In this document: positions 9,692 to 18,248 of the stretch, one piece after another
How positions within the stretch are numbered: position 1 is the first letter of the stretch
Layout: each line of letters starts with the position of its first letter
From: an uncultured Flavobacteriaceae bacterium
Lineage (GTDB): Bacteria > Bacteroidota > Bacteroidia > Flavobacteriales > Flavobacteriaceae
Direction: 5' to 3'
DNA: 64,000 nt
Assembly (NCBI GenBank): GCA_934675205.1
Contig: CAKUPQ010000002.1
Coordinates: 496,001 to 560,000 of the forward strand
Program-made: the position numbers and the translations under genes
Notes under the pieces: generated by a model
What the model saw: the letters and a program-made list of their open reading frames with translations, nothing else
What the model was told of the DNA's origin: nothing
Database searches by the model: none

Positions 9692-10139
9692 TTATTGGTT
9701 ATTAGTTAATGGAAAGGTCGGTAAGTTCATTTCAAGATTTGGAGTGTTGGAAGAAATGTAGGGAGCTTCGCATAAAAATATCTGAACTTATTAAAGATTT
9801 TCCTGATTTTGAAAAGTATGCACTTGCTTCTCAAATGCGTAGGGCTTCTCGTTCAACAACCAATAATATAGCTGAAGGATATGGTAGATTTCACCATAAA
9901 GAAAATATACAATTTTGTAGAATTTCAAGAGGTTCTTTGTATGAATTACTTGATGATTTAGAAATTGCTTTAGAAGAAAAATATATTGATAAAATAAAAT
10001 ATGATGATTTAAATCAGTTAATAGTTGTTTGTGTCAAAATACTGAATGGTTATATAAACTATTTGTCAAAAGCAAAAGACAATTAACCAAAGTACAGGTT
10101 TAGACAATTAACCAATAACTATTAACCAATAACCAATAA
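9692..10139. repeat. Inverted repeat bracketing the four-helix-bundle gene
   Basis: Arms at 9692-9710 and 10121-10139 are reverse complements over 19 bases with one mismatch (TTATTGGTTATTAGTTAAT and its partner). They enclose the gene at 9709-10086 exactly: the left arm overlaps its ATG and the right arm ends just before the sdhB ATG. The right side contains further copies of the unit AACCAATAA, which also appears in other intergenic spaces (20401-20437, 44254-44288), so the arms may be two opposed copies of a dispersed repeat. Confidence 0.8.
9709..10086 (+). CDS. Four-helix-bundle protein (23S rRNA intervening-sequence type)
   Basis: A 125-residue protein of the four helix bundle / 23S rRNA IVP family (TIGR02436-like). 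The signatures are LECWKKCREL near the start, ASQMRRASRSTTNNIAEGYGR in the middle and ISRGSLYELLDDLEIA in the third helix. Members are encoded in intervening sequences of some 23S rRNA genes and at many other loci; their job is not established. Here the gene sits inside the sdhA-sdhB intergenic space, between opposed repeats, in the same direction as the operon, so it must be transcribed with it. Confidence 0.9.
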   Translation: MERSVSSFQDLECWKKCRELRIKISELIKDFPDFEKYALASQMRRASRSTTNNIAEGYGRFHHKENIQFCRISRGSLYELLDDLEIALEEKYIDKIKYDDLNQLIVVCVKILNGYINYLSKAKDN

Positions 10140-10143
10140 TGTT

Positions 10144-10887
10144 ATGAAACTTACACTTAAAATATGGCGTCAGAAAAACGCACAAGATAAAGGGAAAATT
10201 GTTGAATACAAAATTGACGGAGTTTCGCCTGATATGTCATTCCTTGAAATGCTTGACGTATTGAACGAAGATTTGATAAACAAAGGCGATGATCCTGTTG
10301 CTTTTGACCACGATTGTCGTGAGGGAATCTGCGGAATGTGTTCGCTTTTTATCAACGGAGAAGCTCACGGACCCGACAGAGGAATTACAACCTGTCAGTT
10401 GCACATGCGTATGTTCAAAGACGGAGATACGATTTTTATCGAGCCCTTCCGAGCAAAAGCATTTCCTGTAATCAAGGATTTGGTTGTGGACAGAAGTGCA
10501 TTTGACAGAATCCAACACGCAGGAGGTTTTATTTCGGTAAACACTTCGGGAAATACCCAAGATGCAAATGCTATTCCGATTCGTAAAGTTGATGCAGACA
10601 AATCGTTTGATGCGGCAACTTGTATCGGATGTGGAGCTTGTGTGGCATCTTGTAAAAATGCATCTGCAATGTTATATGTTTCTGCAAAAGTTTCGCAATT
10701 TGCATTACTGCCACAAGGTAGGATAGAGGCAACCGAAAGAGTTTTGAATATGGTTAACCAAATGGACGAAGAAGGTTTCGGAAACTGTACCAATACAGGA
10801 GCTTGTGAAGTGGAATGCCCGAAAGGAATTTCGTTGGAAAATATTGCTCGTATGAACAGAGAATATTTACAAGCAAGTTTGAAATAA
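10144..10887 (+). CDS. sdhB: Succinate dehydrogenase iron-sulfur subunit
   Basis: Electron-transfer subunit of complex II. The 2Fe-2S ligands are Cys58, 63, 66 and 84; Cys160, 163, 166 with Cys225 fit the 4Fe-4S centre and Cys170, 215, 221 the 3Fe-4S centre. Length 247 residues is normal for the b558-type enzyme. Last gene of the operon, followed 22 bases later by a strong terminator. The 457-base gap from sdhA contains the four-helix-bundle gene and repeats. Confidence 0.97.
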   Translation: MKLTLKIWRQKNAQDKGKIVEYKIDGVSPDMSFLEMLDVLNEDLINKGDDPVAFDHDCREGICGMCSLFINGEAHGPDRGITTCQLHMRMFKDGDTIFIEPFRAKAFPVIKDLVVDRSAFDRIQHAGGFISVNTSGNTQDANAIPIRKVDADKSFDAATCIGCGACVASCKNASAMLYVSAKVSQFALLPQGRIEATERVLNMVNQMDEEGFGNCTNTGACEVECPKGISLENIARMNREYLQASLK

Positions 10888-10908
10888 GTTTTTATATATA
10901 CATTATAG

Positions 10909-10945
10909 AAAAAGGGATAAACTGAACTGTTTATCCCTTTTTTTG
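10909..10945. terminator. Bidirectional terminator after sdhB and the crp-like gene
   Basis: Stem AAAAAGGGATAAAC (10909-10922) with its complement at 10929-10942, loop TGAACT, then further T residues. The A-tract on the other side lets it end minus-strand transcripts from the Crp/Fnr gene as well. Confidence 0.9.
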
Positions 10946-11010
10946 TTTTGCTAACTTTAATGGAGTTTAATCAAATAGAATTATTGCATAATTATATGAA
11001 AATAAGATGT

Positions 11011-11610
11011 TTATGTTTTTTGATGTGTATTAAAATTCTTTTTAGCTAATTCTTTTCGAACTCTGCTTAATGATTCGGGAGTTATTCCCAAATACGAAGC
11101 TATCATCCATTGGGGAACACGAAGTAAAATATCAGGATACATTTTGATAAATTGCAAATAACGGTCTTCTGCTGTGGCTCCGAGGAGCATATTTACTCTG
11201 TTTTGTAGGTTTCTGATGTGGTTGTGCAGGGCTTGGGTATTACTTTTGGCAAATTCTGCACTCGAACACGAAAGGTTTTCAAAGAATTTTTCGTCTAAAA
11301 ACACAACTCCCGAATCCTCAATAGTATCAATATACATTGCAGATTTTTCGTTGAAAAACGTACTACTTCTGTCCGAAATTATCCAACCCTCGGGAGCAAA
11401 CTGAATGATGTGTTCTTTTCCGTTCCTATCCAAAGTGTAAGAACGTAGTAACCCTTTTTCAACAAAAAAACTATGATTGCATATTTCTGTTTCTTTGAGT
11501 AAAAATTCTCCTTTTTTAATGGATTTTATTTCAAGGCTATCCGCTATTTCTGAAAATTGCTTTTCCGAAATAGCATTTTTAAGTAGATATGTTTTGAAGT
11601 TTTGGGTCAA
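11011..11610 (-). CDS. Crp/Fnr family transcriptional regulator
   Basis: A 199-residue regulator with an N-terminal cyclic-nucleotide-binding-type beta barrel (about 25-115, with GEFLLKETEICNHSFFVEKG) and a C-terminal winged helix (VPQWMIASYLGITPESLSRVRKEL, about 160-188). It has no Fnr-type cysteine cluster, so the effector is unknown; flavobacterial members of this type often act near stress genes, and their ligands are mostly not known. It starts 13 bases after the helicase stop codon on the same strand, so it probably shares a transcript with the helicase-nuclease pair, although its base composition is closer to the chromosome's. Confidence 0.9.
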   Translation of the reverse strand: MTQNFKTYLLKNAISEKQFSEIADSLEIKSIKKGEFLLKETEICNHSFFVEKGLLRSYTLDRNGKEHIIQFAPEGWIISDRSSTFFNEKSAMYIDTIEDSGVVFLDEKFFENLSCSSAEFAKSNTQALHNHIRNLQNRVNMLLGATAEDRYLQFIKMYPDILLRVPQWMIASYLGITPESLSRVRKELAKKNFNTHQKT

Positions 11611-11623
11611 AATAATAATTAAT

Positions 11624-13396
11624 TTATGAAAATAATTTTTGATACCATTTTAGATTCTTCAGTCTATCAATTTCTTTTTCTTTTTGAAGTAGATTTTCTT
11701 TTAAAGTCATTTTTTCTAAATCTTTAGATTCAAGTTCAATTCTTAATTCTTTTATAATTTTATTGTCCTTATTTATCTGCTCTTTACGATATTTATTATC
11801 GCTTTTATATTCGGATAATTCTTCTTTAAAATCATTTTTTATTTTTATAACATAATTATTTCTCTCTTTTAAAGAACTTTTTAATTCTAAAATTTCTTTT
11901 TTATAATCAGATATTTTTGAATTTAGACTATTTATTTTTTCTTTTAATTTATTTTCGTCTGATTTTTTCTCTCTTACAAATTCTTTTTTTTCAGGTACTT
12001 TGGTAGGTTTGTTTGAATTTAACTTTTGAAGTATTAAAGCATTAGTTTTTTCGTTTTCTGCAAACTTTAATACTTGAGGGGCTGTTTTAATTGCATTAAA
12101 ACTTATTGGATTTTTTAAAATCAAACCGTCAAAAGAAGTACATCTACTAAGAGCAACATACACTTGTCCTGAAGCAAAAGCATCATCTAAATCAGCTATG
12201 ACTCTGTCAAAAGTTAATCCTTGACTTTTATGCACGGTAATTGCCCAAGCAAGTTTTATTGGAAATTGAGAAAATTTACCTTCTATTTCCTCTTTTATTG
12301 TTTTGGAGTTTTCGTCCCAACTATATTTTATATTATACCAATTTTGTTTTTCAACTTTAATTTTATTTCCTTCGGAAGTTTCAACTATTATTTCTTCTTT
12401 CTCTATATTTTTAATTTTTCCTATTTTTCCATTATAATAACCTTTTGTCTTATCGTTTTTTATAAACATAACTTGTGCCCCTTCTTTTATTTTTAAAACT
12501 TTATCCGTAGGCATTATGTTTTCAGGAAATACACCACTAATAGTAGCCTTAAAAATTTTTAATTTTGTTTTTAAGGCATTTAGCATAGAGAGATTAGTTT
12601 CATTAACAGCACCCTTATGGGTAGCAAGTGTTATATAATCAGACTTCTCATCAATAACGAATGATGACTTATATCTAGAGTTAAGTGTAGTTAAATCATT
12701 GTTAGATAATTGATTTTCTCTAATCTTGTTGAGTAAATCAATAAATTTTTCGTCTTTTTGCCTGTAAATTTTCTTTAATTCAATATAGACAAGTTTATTT
12801 TGTTCTATGACTTTAGAGTTAAAGAAGAAAGGACTTTCATAGTAAGATTGTAGTATATCCCATTGATTAGAATCTGCAATCGGAGGTAATTGAAAAGTAT
12901 CTCCAATGAGAACAACTTGAACACCTCCAAAAGGATTATTTTCTTTTCGTCTGAAAACCCTAAGGATTTTATCAATGACATCTAACAAGTCACACCTAAC
13001 CATTGAAATTTCATCAATGACTAAAAGTTCCATATTTCGGATAATTTCTATTTTTTCTTTAAAATATTTGAAATGGTCATAAATAGTACTTTTGTCCGTG
13101 TCATCTATATCTACTTTTGTTCTTAAACGCTTATCATTAGGAGTATAAATACTTGGTTTTATCTGAAAAAAGGAGTGTATTGTCTGTCCTCCTGCATTAA
13201 TAGCTGCAACCCCTGTTGGAGCAAGTATTACCATATTCTTTTCTGTTGTTTCCTTTAAGTATTTAAGGAAAGTAGTTTTACCTGTTCCAGCTTTTCCTGT
13301 TAAATAGACAATTTTATTAGTGTTTTTTACTAAATCAGAAGCATAATTAAACTCTATATTGGTGTCATCTAATTTTATATTATCTATTGTCGTCAT
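11624..13396 (-). CDS. Pif1/RecD2-like SF1 helicase with C-terminal coiled coil
   Basis: A 590-residue 5'-3' type SF1B helicase by motif: Walker A GKAGTGKT (34-41), APTGVAA (59-65), Walker B LLVIDE (124-129), GDTFQLPP (165-172), then TVHKSQG (387-393) and VYVALSRC near 413-420, the Pif1/RecD2 set. The helicase core ends near 450. From about 470 to 580 the sequence is a highly charged Lys/Glu coiled coil, and the C-terminus is aromatic (LKWYQKLFS). The gene is strikingly AT-rich (17% and 38% GC in two 60-base lines I counted, against about 42% in lines of sdhA and uvrD). It follows the nuclease-like gene by 14 bases, so I read the two as a cassette. Confidence 0.88.
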   Translation of the reverse strand: MTTIDNIKLDDTNIEFNYASDLVKNTNKIVYLTGKAGTGKTTFLKYLKETTEKNMVILAPTGVAAINAGGQTIHSFFQIKPSIYTPNDKRLRTKVDIDDTDKSTIYDHFKYFKEKIEIIRNMELLVIDEISMVRCDLLDVIDKILRVFRRKENNPFGGVQVVLIGDTFQLPPIADSNQWDILQSYYESPFFFNSKVIEQNKLVYIELKKIYRQKDEKFIDLLNKIRENQLSNNDLTTLNSRYKSSFVIDEKSDYITLATHKGAVNETNLSMLNALKTKLKIFKATISGVFPENIMPTDKVLKIKEGAQVMFIKNDKTKGYYNGKIGKIKNIEKEEIIVETSEGNKIKVEKQNWYNIKYSWDENSKTIKEEIEGKFSQFPIKLAWAITVHKSQGLTFDRVIADLDDAFASGQVYVALSRCTSFDGLILKNPISFNAIKTAPQVLKFAENEKTNALILQKLNSNKPTKVPEKKEFVREKKSDENKLKEKINSLNSKISDYKKEILELKSSLKERNNYVIKIKNDFKEELSEYKSDNKYRKEQINKDNKIIKELRIELESKDLEKMTLKENLLQKEKEIDRLKNLKWYQKLFS

Positions 13397-13410
13397 TAGT
13401 TAAAGAGATT

Positions 13411-14172
13411 TTATTTCTTCTTAATAATTACTCTAATTGGGGCACAACCATCTTTTTCTAGCTTATCTGTTCCAGATTCATTTGTGTTATTTTCGTGCGA
13501 ATAAATTTTTTCATATCCTGATAAATTGATTTCATCGTGATAAAATTGTTTTGTTGTTTTTGGTAATTCAGAGCAACAAAATAACTTTCTAAAAGAGTCG
13601 ATATAGTCAGGGAAAATATATTTAAAATAAAACATTTGACTACTCCTAATTTTTGTTTTTCGTATATCGTAAATAACTTGAGTATCTACTATACCAAGTC
13701 CAAGCTCTTCAATTAAAGGAATACCAATACAATCAAGTCTTTTCGGATTTGTAATTGGAAATTTTATTTTCGATTTACCACTGTACAATAAATAATATGT
13801 TTTGCTTCCAAAACTTCTTTCGTGTAAAAGAAGTTTTTCCCACTGTTGGTGAGGTTTAGTTTTGTCGAATTTTAAATCTCTAAAAGCACCATTATAAGAC
13901 ATTACTTTAGCTTGTAGAGCATACCAATTAAACTTCCCTGAATTATTTTCTACAAATAAATCAATATCATTTCCATATTTAGATTCATATTTCCAAGATG
14001 TTTTATAAATTGTGATTGTATTGTCTCCAGTCATTTTACAGTATCTAACTAAATTTAATATCAAATGGTCTGTTAATCCTATTTCAGAAAAAGTTAGTTT
14101 ATGACTGAATACTTCAGTTAAGAAATGAAAAACATCTGTTGAAAAACATCGAATATTATTACAAAGAGACAT
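13411..14172 (-). CDS. PD-(D/E)XK nuclease-like protein of unknown function
   Basis: An unrecognised protein of 253 residues from the ATG at 14172 (284 from 14265). The motif order fits a PD-(D/E)XK nuclease core of the QxK variety: Glu in SEIGLTDHL, then ESKYGNDIDLF, then WYALQAKVM, that is E, (E), D-I-D and Q-A-K with a beta-strand spacing of 15 residues. It resembles DUF6615-like proteins (GADWxW ... QAK), from memory only. The rest is uncharacterised, with a CC pair near the C-terminus. Start: a TTG-N21-TAAATTTG promoter at 14214-14245 puts the transcript start near 14208, downstream of the 14265 start. Operon with the helicase. Confidence 0.7.
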   Translation of the reverse strand: MSLCNNIRCFSTDVFHFLTEVFSHKLTFSEIGLTDHLILNLVRYCKMTGDNTITIYKTSWKYESKYGNDIDLFVENNSGKFNWYALQAKVMSYNGAFRDLKFDKTKPHQQWEKLLLHERSFGSKTYYLLYSGKSKIKFPITNPKRLDCIGIPLIEELGLGIVDTQVIYDIRKTKIRSSQMFYFKYIFPDYIDSFRKLFCCSELPKTTKQFYHDEINLSGYEKIYSHENNTNESGTDKLEKDGCAPIRVIIKKK

Positions 14173-14213
14173 TGATTGTGTATTATTAGGATTGAGTTTA
14201 CTTTTTTTCTTCT

Positions 14214-14245
14214 CAAATTTACAAAACTTATTCAAACTTCTGCAA
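14214..14245 (-). promoter_or_regulatory. Candidate promoter of the nuclease-helicase cassette
   Basis: Minus strand: TTG (plus 14243-14245), 21 bases, TAAATTTG (plus 14214-14221). It lies inside the longer version of the nuclease frame and so argues for the ATG at 14172. Confidence 0.55.
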
Positions 14246-14283
14246 TCAAAATCGTTAATCATCAATGTTCCTCACAATGACGT

Positions 14284-16674
14284 TTACAGTTCCCCTCCTT
14301 TGGAGGGGTTAGGGGAGGCTCCTATCACTTCCAATTTTGCAAACCTCAACAATAATTTTTTAATTCCTCCGACATCAAATTTTATTTCGGCTTTTTTGTC
14401 TGCACCTGCTCCTTCAATATTCAGAATTTGTCCTTTTCCGAAGCGTTCGTGAAGAACAATATTTCCTATATTTAATTTATTATCAGATATATTATTGTTA
14501 TTATTTAAAGACTCGCTTGAAGTAGGTTTTAGCTTTCGTAAATTCCGAACGGTATCGGGTTTTTGCAAATCGCTTTCAGCCCATTTCGGAGGAGTTCCGC
14601 TTGTGGGTTTGATTTGTCGGAGTTTCGATTTATCCACATCTCCGAAAATATCAATATTGATGCTTGGTTTATATCGGTAGCCTTTATTGAAATCGGGGTT
14701 TTCGTATTCCAAATATCGGTCGTCAATTTCTTCGATAAATCTCGAAGGCTCACAATCGACCAATTTTCCCCATTTGTATCGGCTTTGGGAATATGACAAA
14801 TAAGCCTGATGTTCGGCTCTTGTGAGTGCTACATAAAAAAGTCGTCTTTCTTCTTCGAGTTCCGTTCGTGAGTTCAAACTCATCGCATTCGGAAACAAAT
14901 CTTCTTCTAATCCGACAATAAAAACATACGGAAATTCCAATCCTTTTGCCAAGTGAATCGTCATCATTGCCACCCGGTCATCATCTCCCGTATCTTTGTC
15001 CAAATCGGTAGCCAAAGCTACATCTTCCAAAAATTCCGAAAGATTCCCTGTTGCTCCATCGACTTCTTTTTGACCCTCGATAAAATCTTTAATTCCGTTT
15101 AGGAGTTCCTCTACGTTTTCCATACGAGCCACATCTTCGGGAGTGGTAGCTTCTTTTTTCAGCTCCTGAAAAAGTCCCGATTTTTTGGTAACATAATCAG
15201 CCGTAAAAAAAGCATCGTTGCTTTCACTCACAATCTGAAAACTCTTAATCATCGTAACAAAATCCTGCAAACGTTGTTTGGTAGGAGTGTTGAGTTTCAG
15301 GTCGATTTTGTCGATATTTTCCATCACCTCAAAAATCGAACACTTATAATGATTGGCCGCAACAGTCAGTTTTTCCAGAGTTGTTCCTCCGATTCCACGA
15401 GCGGGATAATTGATTATACGAACGAGAGCCTCCTCATCTTTCGGGTTGATAACCAATCGTAAATAAGCTAAAACATCTTTGATTTCCTTTCTTTGGTAAA
15501 ACGAAAGTCCTCCGTAAATTCGATACGGAATATCCCGTTTTCTCAGGGCATCTTCAATAGCTCTGGATTGAGCATTGGTACGGTATAAAACAGCAAATTG
15601 TCCGTTCAAAAGTTGGTTTTGCATCTTTTGTTCGAAAATAGTCGAAGCCACAAAACGACCTTCTTCTGCATCGGTCAGACTTCTGTGAACTTTGATTTTT
15701 TGTCCGTCTTCATTGTCTGTCCAAACGGTTTTTTCGAGTTTTACTTTATTTTTTTCGATAACGGTATTGGCCGCTTCAACGATATTTCGGGTCGAACGAT
15801 AATTTTGTTCCAAACGATAGGTTTTTACGTTCGGATAATCCTTTTGGAAATTCAGAATGTTGTTGATATTCGCACCACGAAAGGCATAAATACTTTGAGC
15901 ATCATCTCCCACCACACAAATATTCTGAAATTTATCTGATAAAGCCTTGACAATCAGATATTGCGAATGATTCGTGTCCTGATACTCATCAACCAAAATA
16001 TAACGGAAACGGTTTTGATATTTAGCCAAAACATCAGGATGAACATTTAGCAATTCGTTGGTTTTCAGTAGTAAATCATCAAAATCCATTGCTCCCGATT
16101 TGAAACAACGTTCTACATAATTCTGATAGATTTCTCCCATTCTCGGCTTTTTACTCATCGCATCAGCTTCCATCAGTTCGGGATTGTTGAAATAAGCCTT
16201 AACCGTAATCAGGTTGTTTTTGTAAGACGAAATTCGGTTTAAAACCTGTTTGGGCTTGTAAACGTCTTTGTCTAACTGCATTTCCTTGATAATCGCTCCA
16301 ATCAAGCGAACGGAATCCTGAGTATCGTAAATCGTAAAATTTGACGGATAACCTAACTTGGCACTTTCGGCTCTTAAAATTCGTGCAAAAACCGAGTGAA
16401 AAGTTCCCATCCAAAGGTTTTTAGCCTCGTTATTCCCTACAATTTGAGCAATACGGGATTTCATTTCCCGAGCTGCTTTGTTGGTAAAAGTTAAAGCCAA
16501 AATATTAAAAGCATCAACTCCCTGACTCATCAGATTGGCAATCCGGACAGTCAATACACGGGTTTTTCCCGAACCTGCACCTGCAATCACAATCATTGCT
16601 CCGTCTTTCTGAAGGGTAGGAGCTTTTTGAGCTTCATTGAGTTGGTCTATATATTGTTGGATATTTCCTGACAT
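14284..16674 (-). CDS. uvrD: UvrD/PcrA-type DNA helicase
   Basis: SF1A 3'-5' helicase of nucleotide excision repair and fork clearance. Walker A is AGAGSGKT (31-38), then TFTNKAA, Walker B VDEYQDTN, GDDAQSIY, QNYRS, TIHLAKGLEF and VALTRA. A C-terminal PcrA/UvrD Tudor-like segment is present (GNIVLHERFGKGQIL, then EIKFDVGGIKKL). The frame begins with TTG at 16692, but a promoter at 16697-16727 places the transcript start near 16690, so ATG 16674 (MSGNIQQY) is the start; 796 residues. The last 11 residues are encoded by a dispersed palindromic repeat. Confidence 0.96.
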   Translation of the reverse strand: MSGNIQQYIDQLNEAQKAPTLQKDGAMIVIAGAGSGKTRVLTVRIANLMSQGVDAFNILALTFTNKAAREMKSRIAQIVGNNEAKNLWMGTFHSVFARILRAESAKLGYPSNFTIYDTQDSVRLIGAIIKEMQLDKDVYKPKQVLNRISSYKNNLITVKAYFNNPELMEADAMSKKPRMGEIYQNYVERCFKSGAMDFDDLLLKTNELLNVHPDVLAKYQNRFRYILVDEYQDTNHSQYLIVKALSDKFQNICVVGDDAQSIYAFRGANINNILNFQKDYPNVKTYRLEQNYRSTRNIVEAANTVIEKNKVKLEKTVWTDNEDGQKIKVHRSLTDAEEGRFVASTIFEQKMQNQLLNGQFAVLYRTNAQSRAIEDALRKRDIPYRIYGGLSFYQRKEIKDVLAYLRLVINPKDEEALVRIINYPARGIGGTTLEKLTVAANHYKCSIFEVMENIDKIDLKLNTPTKQRLQDFVTMIKSFQIVSESNDAFFTADYVTKKSGLFQELKKEATTPEDVARMENVEELLNGIKDFIEGQKEVDGATGNLSEFLEDVALATDLDKDTGDDDRVAMMTIHLAKGLEFPYVFIVGLEEDLFPNAMSLNSRTELEEERRLFYVALTRAEHQAYLSYSQSRYKWGKLVDCEPSRFIEEIDDRYLEYENPDFNKGYRYKPSINIDIFGDVDKSKLRQIKPTSGTPPKWAESDLQKPDTVRNLRKLKPTSSESLNNNNNISDNKLNIGNIVLHERFGKGQILNIEGAGADKKAEIKFDVGGIKKLLLRFAKLEVIGASPNPSKGGEL
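14292..14320. repeat. Dispersed palindromic repeat, copy 1 (translated as the UvrD tail)
   Basis: A 29-base unit: the palindrome CCCCTCCTTTGGAGGGG followed by TTAGGGGAGGCT. A second copy at 55549-55577 differs at one base. On the minus strand this copy is in frame with uvrD and encodes its last residues, ASPNPSKGGEL. The bases just before it (14265-14283, minus GTCATTGTGAGGAAC) resemble the GTCATTGCGAGG repeat at 48241. Confidence 0.9.
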
Positions 16675-16696
16675 TTCTTTTAGTTTAAGCAAACTA

Positions 16697-16727
16697 CAAA
16701 TTTAGAGATAATAAGAGTGAGGAACAA
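16697..16727 (-). promoter_or_regulatory. Promoter of uvrD
   Basis: Minus strand: TTG (plus 16725-16727), 20 bases, TAAATTTG (plus 16697-16704), close to the Bacteroidota consensus. The leader to the ATG at 16674 is about 16 bases. Confidence 0.7.
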
Positions 16728-16837
16728 TAGAATTTTGTATCTAAATTATTCCGAAAATAAAAATTACTAATACCAAATTAAGAGTTAAAAATCGTGTGAT
16801 TTACTCCTTAAATTCGCATTATTGATTTATTTCTCTA

Positions 16838-18157
16838 TTACTGCTGATTCGGATTGTGTTTGTATTTAAACAAAATCGCAAACAAAATCGTTACGACCAA
16901 AGCATATCCTGCGAATATATACCACGAAGTCTGCCAACCCGAGAGTTGCGTTGCTGCACTTTCGTGAGCATACACAAAATGATTGACCACTACTTGAGCT
17001 CCGAGCATTCCGATGGTTGCTCCGAATCCGTTAGTCATCATCATAAAAACACCTTGAGCTGAAGACCGCATTTTAGTGTCGGTTTCTTGGTCCACAAACA
17101 AAGAGCCGGATACGTTAAAGAAATCAAAGGCAATTCCATAGACGATCATCGAAAGGATAAACATCCAAACTCCGTTTCCGGGGTCTCCCACAGCAAACAA
17201 TCCGAAACGCAAAACCCAAGATACCATTGCCATAAGCATTACTACTTTGATTCCGTATCTTTTCAGGAAAAACGGAATTAGTAAAATACACAAAGTTTCA
17301 GAAACTTGAGAAAGCGAAATCAGAGCATTCGCATTATTAGCTCCCCAAGTATTCGCAAACTCGGGAATTTCCTTAAAACTTGCTATAAACGGATTGGCAT
17401 AGCCGTTGGTAATCTGAAGTGAAACCCCTAAAAGCATTGAAAAAATAAAGAAAATCGCCATTCTTTTGTCTTTGAATAACGAAAAGGCTTTTAGCCCCAA
17501 AGCATCAGCAAGTGATTTTTTTTCTTCTCCTTTATTGATAGGACAATGAGGAAGACCGAAACTGTACAAAAACAAGATAATTCCTAAAATTCCCGATACG
17601 TAGAATTGAGCATAACTGTTCTGAAAACTCGGAAAACCGATTTCGTTGGTCAGGTTAAAACTCAATGTTCCGCCTTTGATTCCGGTAAAATTAACAAAAA
17701 GCATTGCACAAATAAATCCTATTGTTCCGAAGGTTCTGATAGGGGGAAAATTTTTTACCGTATTATAATTATTATGGGTCAAAACCGTATATGAAACCGA
17801 ATTAGCAAGGGCAATCGTAGGCATATAAAAAGCCACACTACACGAATATAACGAAAATAATACCGAAAATTCGGCTTCTGTTCCCATTGTCATTCCATAA
17901 TAACCTGCAGCAATGATAAATGCTGCTGCCAATCCGTGGCAATACCCTAAAAGCCTTTGAACGGGAATCCAACGGTCTGCAATAATTCCCATAACAGCCG
18001 GAAGAATAATAGAAACTATTCCTTGCATAGCATAGAAAAGCCCGATTTTTGATGCAATTCCGATAGATGCCAAATAATTACCCATTGAGGTAAGGTAAGC
18101 TCCCCACACTGCAAATTGCAGGAAGTTCATTATGATAAGACGGGTTTTTATGCTCAT
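16838..18157 (-). CDS. MFS nucleoside:proton symporter family permease (NupG-like)
   Basis: A 439-residue inner-membrane transporter with about 12 hydrophobic helices. The N-terminus LQFAVWGAYLTSMGNYL and the loop GIIADRW fit the NHS (nucleoside:H+ symporter, NupG/XapB) branch of MFS. The substrate is likely a nucleoside, but that is family inference. No adjacent nucleoside-processing gene supports it: uvrD lies downstream with a separate promoter and panB upstream is separated by repeats, so it is probably a single-gene unit. The start ATG at 18157 gives a normal N-terminus directly before helix 1. Confidence 0.88.
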   Translation of the reverse strand: MSIKTRLIIMNFLQFAVWGAYLTSMGNYLASIGIASKIGLFYAMQGIVSIILPAVMGIIADRWIPVQRLLGYCHGLAAAFIIAAGYYGMTMGTEAEFSVLFSLYSCSVAFYMPTIALANSVSYTVLTHNNYNTVKNFPPIRTFGTIGFICAMLFVNFTGIKGGTLSFNLTNEIGFPSFQNSYAQFYVSGILGIILFLYSFGLPHCPINKGEEKKSLADALGLKAFSLFKDKRMAIFFIFSMLLGVSLQITNGYANPFIASFKEIPEFANTWGANNANALISLSQVSETLCILLIPFFLKRYGIKVVMLMAMVSWVLRFGLFAVGDPGNGVWMFILSMIVYGIAFDFFNVSGSLFVDQETDTKMRSSAQGVFMMMTNGFGATIGMLGAQVVVNHFVYAHESAATQLSGWQTSWYIFAGYALVVTILFAILFKYKHNPNQQ

Positions 18158-18164
18158 TATTTTT

Positions 18165-18226
18165 GTTTAAGGTTTAAAGTTTAAGTTTGAAATTTCTAAT
18201 TCCCGTCAGGCTGAGCTTGTCGAAGC
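18165..18226. repeat. Two dispersed repeat units between the MFS gene and panB
   Basis: 18165-18185 is a GTTTAAGGTTTAAAGTTTAAG unit, seen also near 21450, 49256 and 50266. 18202-18226 contains CAGGCTGAGCTTGTCGAAGC; the core GAGCTTGTCGAA recurs at 48314-48325. Neither has an ORF or an obvious promoter element. Confidence 0.7.
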
Positions 18227-18248
18227 TCCAATCCTAATTCCTAATTTT

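Noticed and set aside
9692..10139. Transposon ends flanking the four-helix-bundle gene
   Set aside because: No transposase, no target-site duplication and the arms share units with dispersed repeats elsewhere.
14172..14265. Longer start for the nuclease-like gene (MM at 14265)
   Set aside because: The candidate promoter lies inside this extension, and the upstream bases are repeat sequence, so the shorter form is preferred; not excluded if the promoter call is wrong.
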